From Pyrocephalus nanus (lineage: Eukaryota > Chordata > Aves > Passeriformes > Tyrannidae), in NCBI GenBank assembly GCA_038380795.1, contig CM076263.1, positions 14,808,709 through 14,872,708 on the forward strand: a stretch of 64,000 nt of DNA, read 5' to 3'. The notes beneath the pieces were generated by a model. That model searched no databases. It worked only from the letters and a program-made list of their open reading frames with translations, and was not told the origin of the DNA. A program made the translations under genes and the position numbers. Below, in pieces: positions 62,317-64,000 of the stretch (the stretch's first letter is position 1; every line of letters starts with the position of its first letter).

Positions 62317-64000
62317 CATAGGATCATAGAATTAACTGGGTTGGAAGAGACCTCTGAGATCATCAAGTCCAACCCTTGATCCAACCCCACTGTGATTACT
62401 AGATCATGGCACTCAGAGCCACATTCAGCCTTGTCTTAAAAACCTTCAGGGACGATGAATCCACCACCTCTCTGGGCAGGCCATCACCCTCTGCCTGATC
62501 ACCCTCTCTGTAAAGAGCTTCTTTCTAATATCCAACCTAAAACTCCCCTGACAGAGCTTAAGCCCATGCCCTCTTGTCCTATTGCTGATTGCCTGGGAGA
62601 AGAGACCGACCCCCACCTGGCTACAACCTCCTTTCAGGGAGTTGTAGAGAGTGATGAGGTCACCCATGAGCCTCCTCTTCTCCAGATTAAACAACTCCAG
62701 CTCCCTCAGCCTCTCCTCATAGGACTTGTGCTCAAGTCCCTTCACCAGCCTGGTTGTTCTTCTCTGGACCTGCTCCAGCACCTCAATATCCTTCCTGAAC
62801 TGAGGGGCCCAGAATTGGACACAGCACTCCAGGTGTGGCCTCACCAGTGCTGAGTACAGGGGAAGGATCACTTCCCTGCTCCTGCTGGCCACACTGTTCC
62901 TGATGCAGGCCAGGATGCCATTGGCCTTCTTGGCCACCTGGGCACACTGCTGGCTCATGTTCAGCTTCCTGTCCATCCAAATTCCCAGGTCCCTTTCTGC
63001 CTGGCTGCTCTCCAGCCACTCTGTGCCCAGCCTGTAGCACTGCAGGGGTTGTTGTGGCCAAAGTGCAGGACCCGGCACTTGGCCTTGTTGAACCTCATCC
63101 CGTTGGAATCAGCCCAACTCTCCAGCCTATCCAGGTCCCTCTGCAGAGCCCTCCTGCCTTCTGGCAGGTTGACACTCCCTCTCAACTTGGAGTCGTCTGC
63201 AAATTTGCTAATGATGCTCTCAATCCCCTCATCTAAATCATTGATAAAGATGTTAAACAGGACTGGGCCCAGCACTGATCCCTGGGGACACCACTGGTGA
63301 CCAAACACCAGCTGGATGCAGCCCCTTTTAGCAGCACTCTCTGGGCCCGGCCCTCCATCCAGTTCTTAACCCAGCACAGAGTGCTTCTGTCCAAGCCGTG
63401 GCCTGCAGCTTTTCCAGGAGTATATTATGGGAGATGGTGTCAAAGGCTTTGCTGAAGTCCAGATAGACACATCCACAGCCTTCCCCTTATCCACCAGGTG
63501 AGTCACCTGATTATAAAAGGAGATCAGGTTGGTCAAACAGGACCTGCCCCTCCTAAATCCCGTGCTAGCTGGCTCTGATCCCTTGTCCATCCTGTAGGTG
63601 CTGTGTGATTGCACTCAGGATGATCTGTTCCATGACCTTGCCAGGCACTGAGGTCAGGCTGACATGCCTGGAGTTTCCCGGGTCCTCCTTGCAGCCCTTT
63701 TTGTGGATGAGCGTGACATTGGCCAACTTCCAAGCATCTGGGACCTCTCCAGAGAGCCAGGACTGTTGGTAAATGATGGAGAGCAGCTTGGCAAGCTCTT
63801 CTGCCAGCTCCCTCATTACCCTAGGATGGATCTCATCTGGTCCCATGGACTTGTGAGGATCCAGGTGGCTCGGTAAGTCACTGACTATTTCCTCCTGGAA
63901 TACAGGGGGGCTGTTTGGCTTCCTGTCCCTGTCTACCAGCTCCAGAGGACAGTTGTCCCAAGGGCTATGTGTCCTACTGGTGAATACTGAGGCAAAGTAG
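62317..64000 (-). mobile_element. CR1 LINE, best-preserved copy, continues past window (minus)
   Basis: The 3' end carries ATCATAGGATCATAGAATTAACTGGGTTGG (62316 on). It is followed by a compact 3' UTR and a long ORF2 reaching the window edge in the region between endonuclease and RT. Sequence words stay close to consensus-like CR1 throughout, with high CpG/GC content, so this is the youngest-looking CR1 here. At least three frame changes interrupt ORF2. The 5' end is outside the window, so its full length, and whether it keeps an endonuclease or ORF1, cannot be judged. Confidence 0.95.
62446..63846 (-). pseudogene. CR1 ORF2 reverse transcriptase, frameshifted
   Basis: Reading down the minus strand, the RT fingers come first (63565-63846: GPDEIHPRVMRELAEELA, then LANVTLIHKKG and DPGNSRHVSLTSVPGKVMEQ). 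A second frame follows (63366-63614: GFRRGRSCLTNLISFYNQVT), then the palm (62961-63308: [20 protein letters not shown] and the intact catalytic [13 protein letters not shown] at 63192-63203). The thumb and C-terminus are 210 codons in another frame (62446-63078: [48 protein letters not shown]). The frame order 0, 2, 2, 0 implies at least two frameshifts plus a break near 63310-63370. All core RT landmarks are readable, but the protein cannot be made as one chain. Confidence 0.93.

Noticed and set aside
1..64000. CRISPR arrays, tRNA/rRNA genes, bacterial-style operons or phage
   Set aside because: No regularly spaced direct repeats with unique spacers, no cloverleaf or rRNA words, and the repeat content is avian retroelement.

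Overview
This window looks like vertebrate, specifically avian, nuclear DNA, most likely from a songbird or close relative. It is AT-rich, has no long open reading frames of host type, and is studded with CR1 LINE fragments. These are recognisable by their 3' termini (ATTCTATG-type repeats on the element's sense strand) and by remnants of the CR1 reverse transcriptase. It also carries several solo-LTR-like blocks of the kind left by avian endogenous retroviruses. The passerine assignment rests on remembered resemblance of the LTRs and was not searched.

I find no host protein-coding gene, rRNA, tRNA, CRISPR or operon-like structure that I can support. The reading frames of 60-150 codons are spread over both strands without family motifs, except where they fall inside CR1. 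The window is best read as intergenic DNA or the inside of a very large intron.

Layout. 1-8160: AT-rich unique DNA with CAAA-rich low-complexity tracts and a 22-bp tandem duplication. 8160-8905: 3' CR1 fragment (+). 8906-17450: unique DNA with (TG)n and (AAT)n microsatellites. 17455-18178: two CR1 fragments in opposite orientation. 18180-26280: unique DNA holding a pair of about 170-bp direct repeats (20021 and 21295) with a 13-bp perfect hairpin between them. 26281-26740: LTR-like block (-). 27066-29795: the longest complete-looking CR1 (-), with endonuclease and RT remnants. 30290-31320: unclassified GC-rich block. 31320-38775: unique DNA. 38776-40805: three CR1 3' fragments in tandem (-). 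44236-45420: CR1 (-). 48551-48982: LTR-like block (+). 50347-50766: CR1 (+). 54460-55201: LTR-like block (-). 55643-56635: well-supported solo LTR (+) with internal tandem repeats. 57153-57782: LTR (-) containing a (TA)17 tract. 57925-59515: degraded CR1 (+). 62317-64000: the best-preserved CR1 (-), running off the right edge.

All coding potential seen is retroelement-derived and broken by frameshifts, stops or active-site changes. The features do not work together as a system. They record repeated CR1 and ERV insertion followed by decay. The least explained items are the local 170-bp duplication near 20-21.5 kb with its hairpin, and the unclassified GC-rich block at 30.3-31.3 kb.
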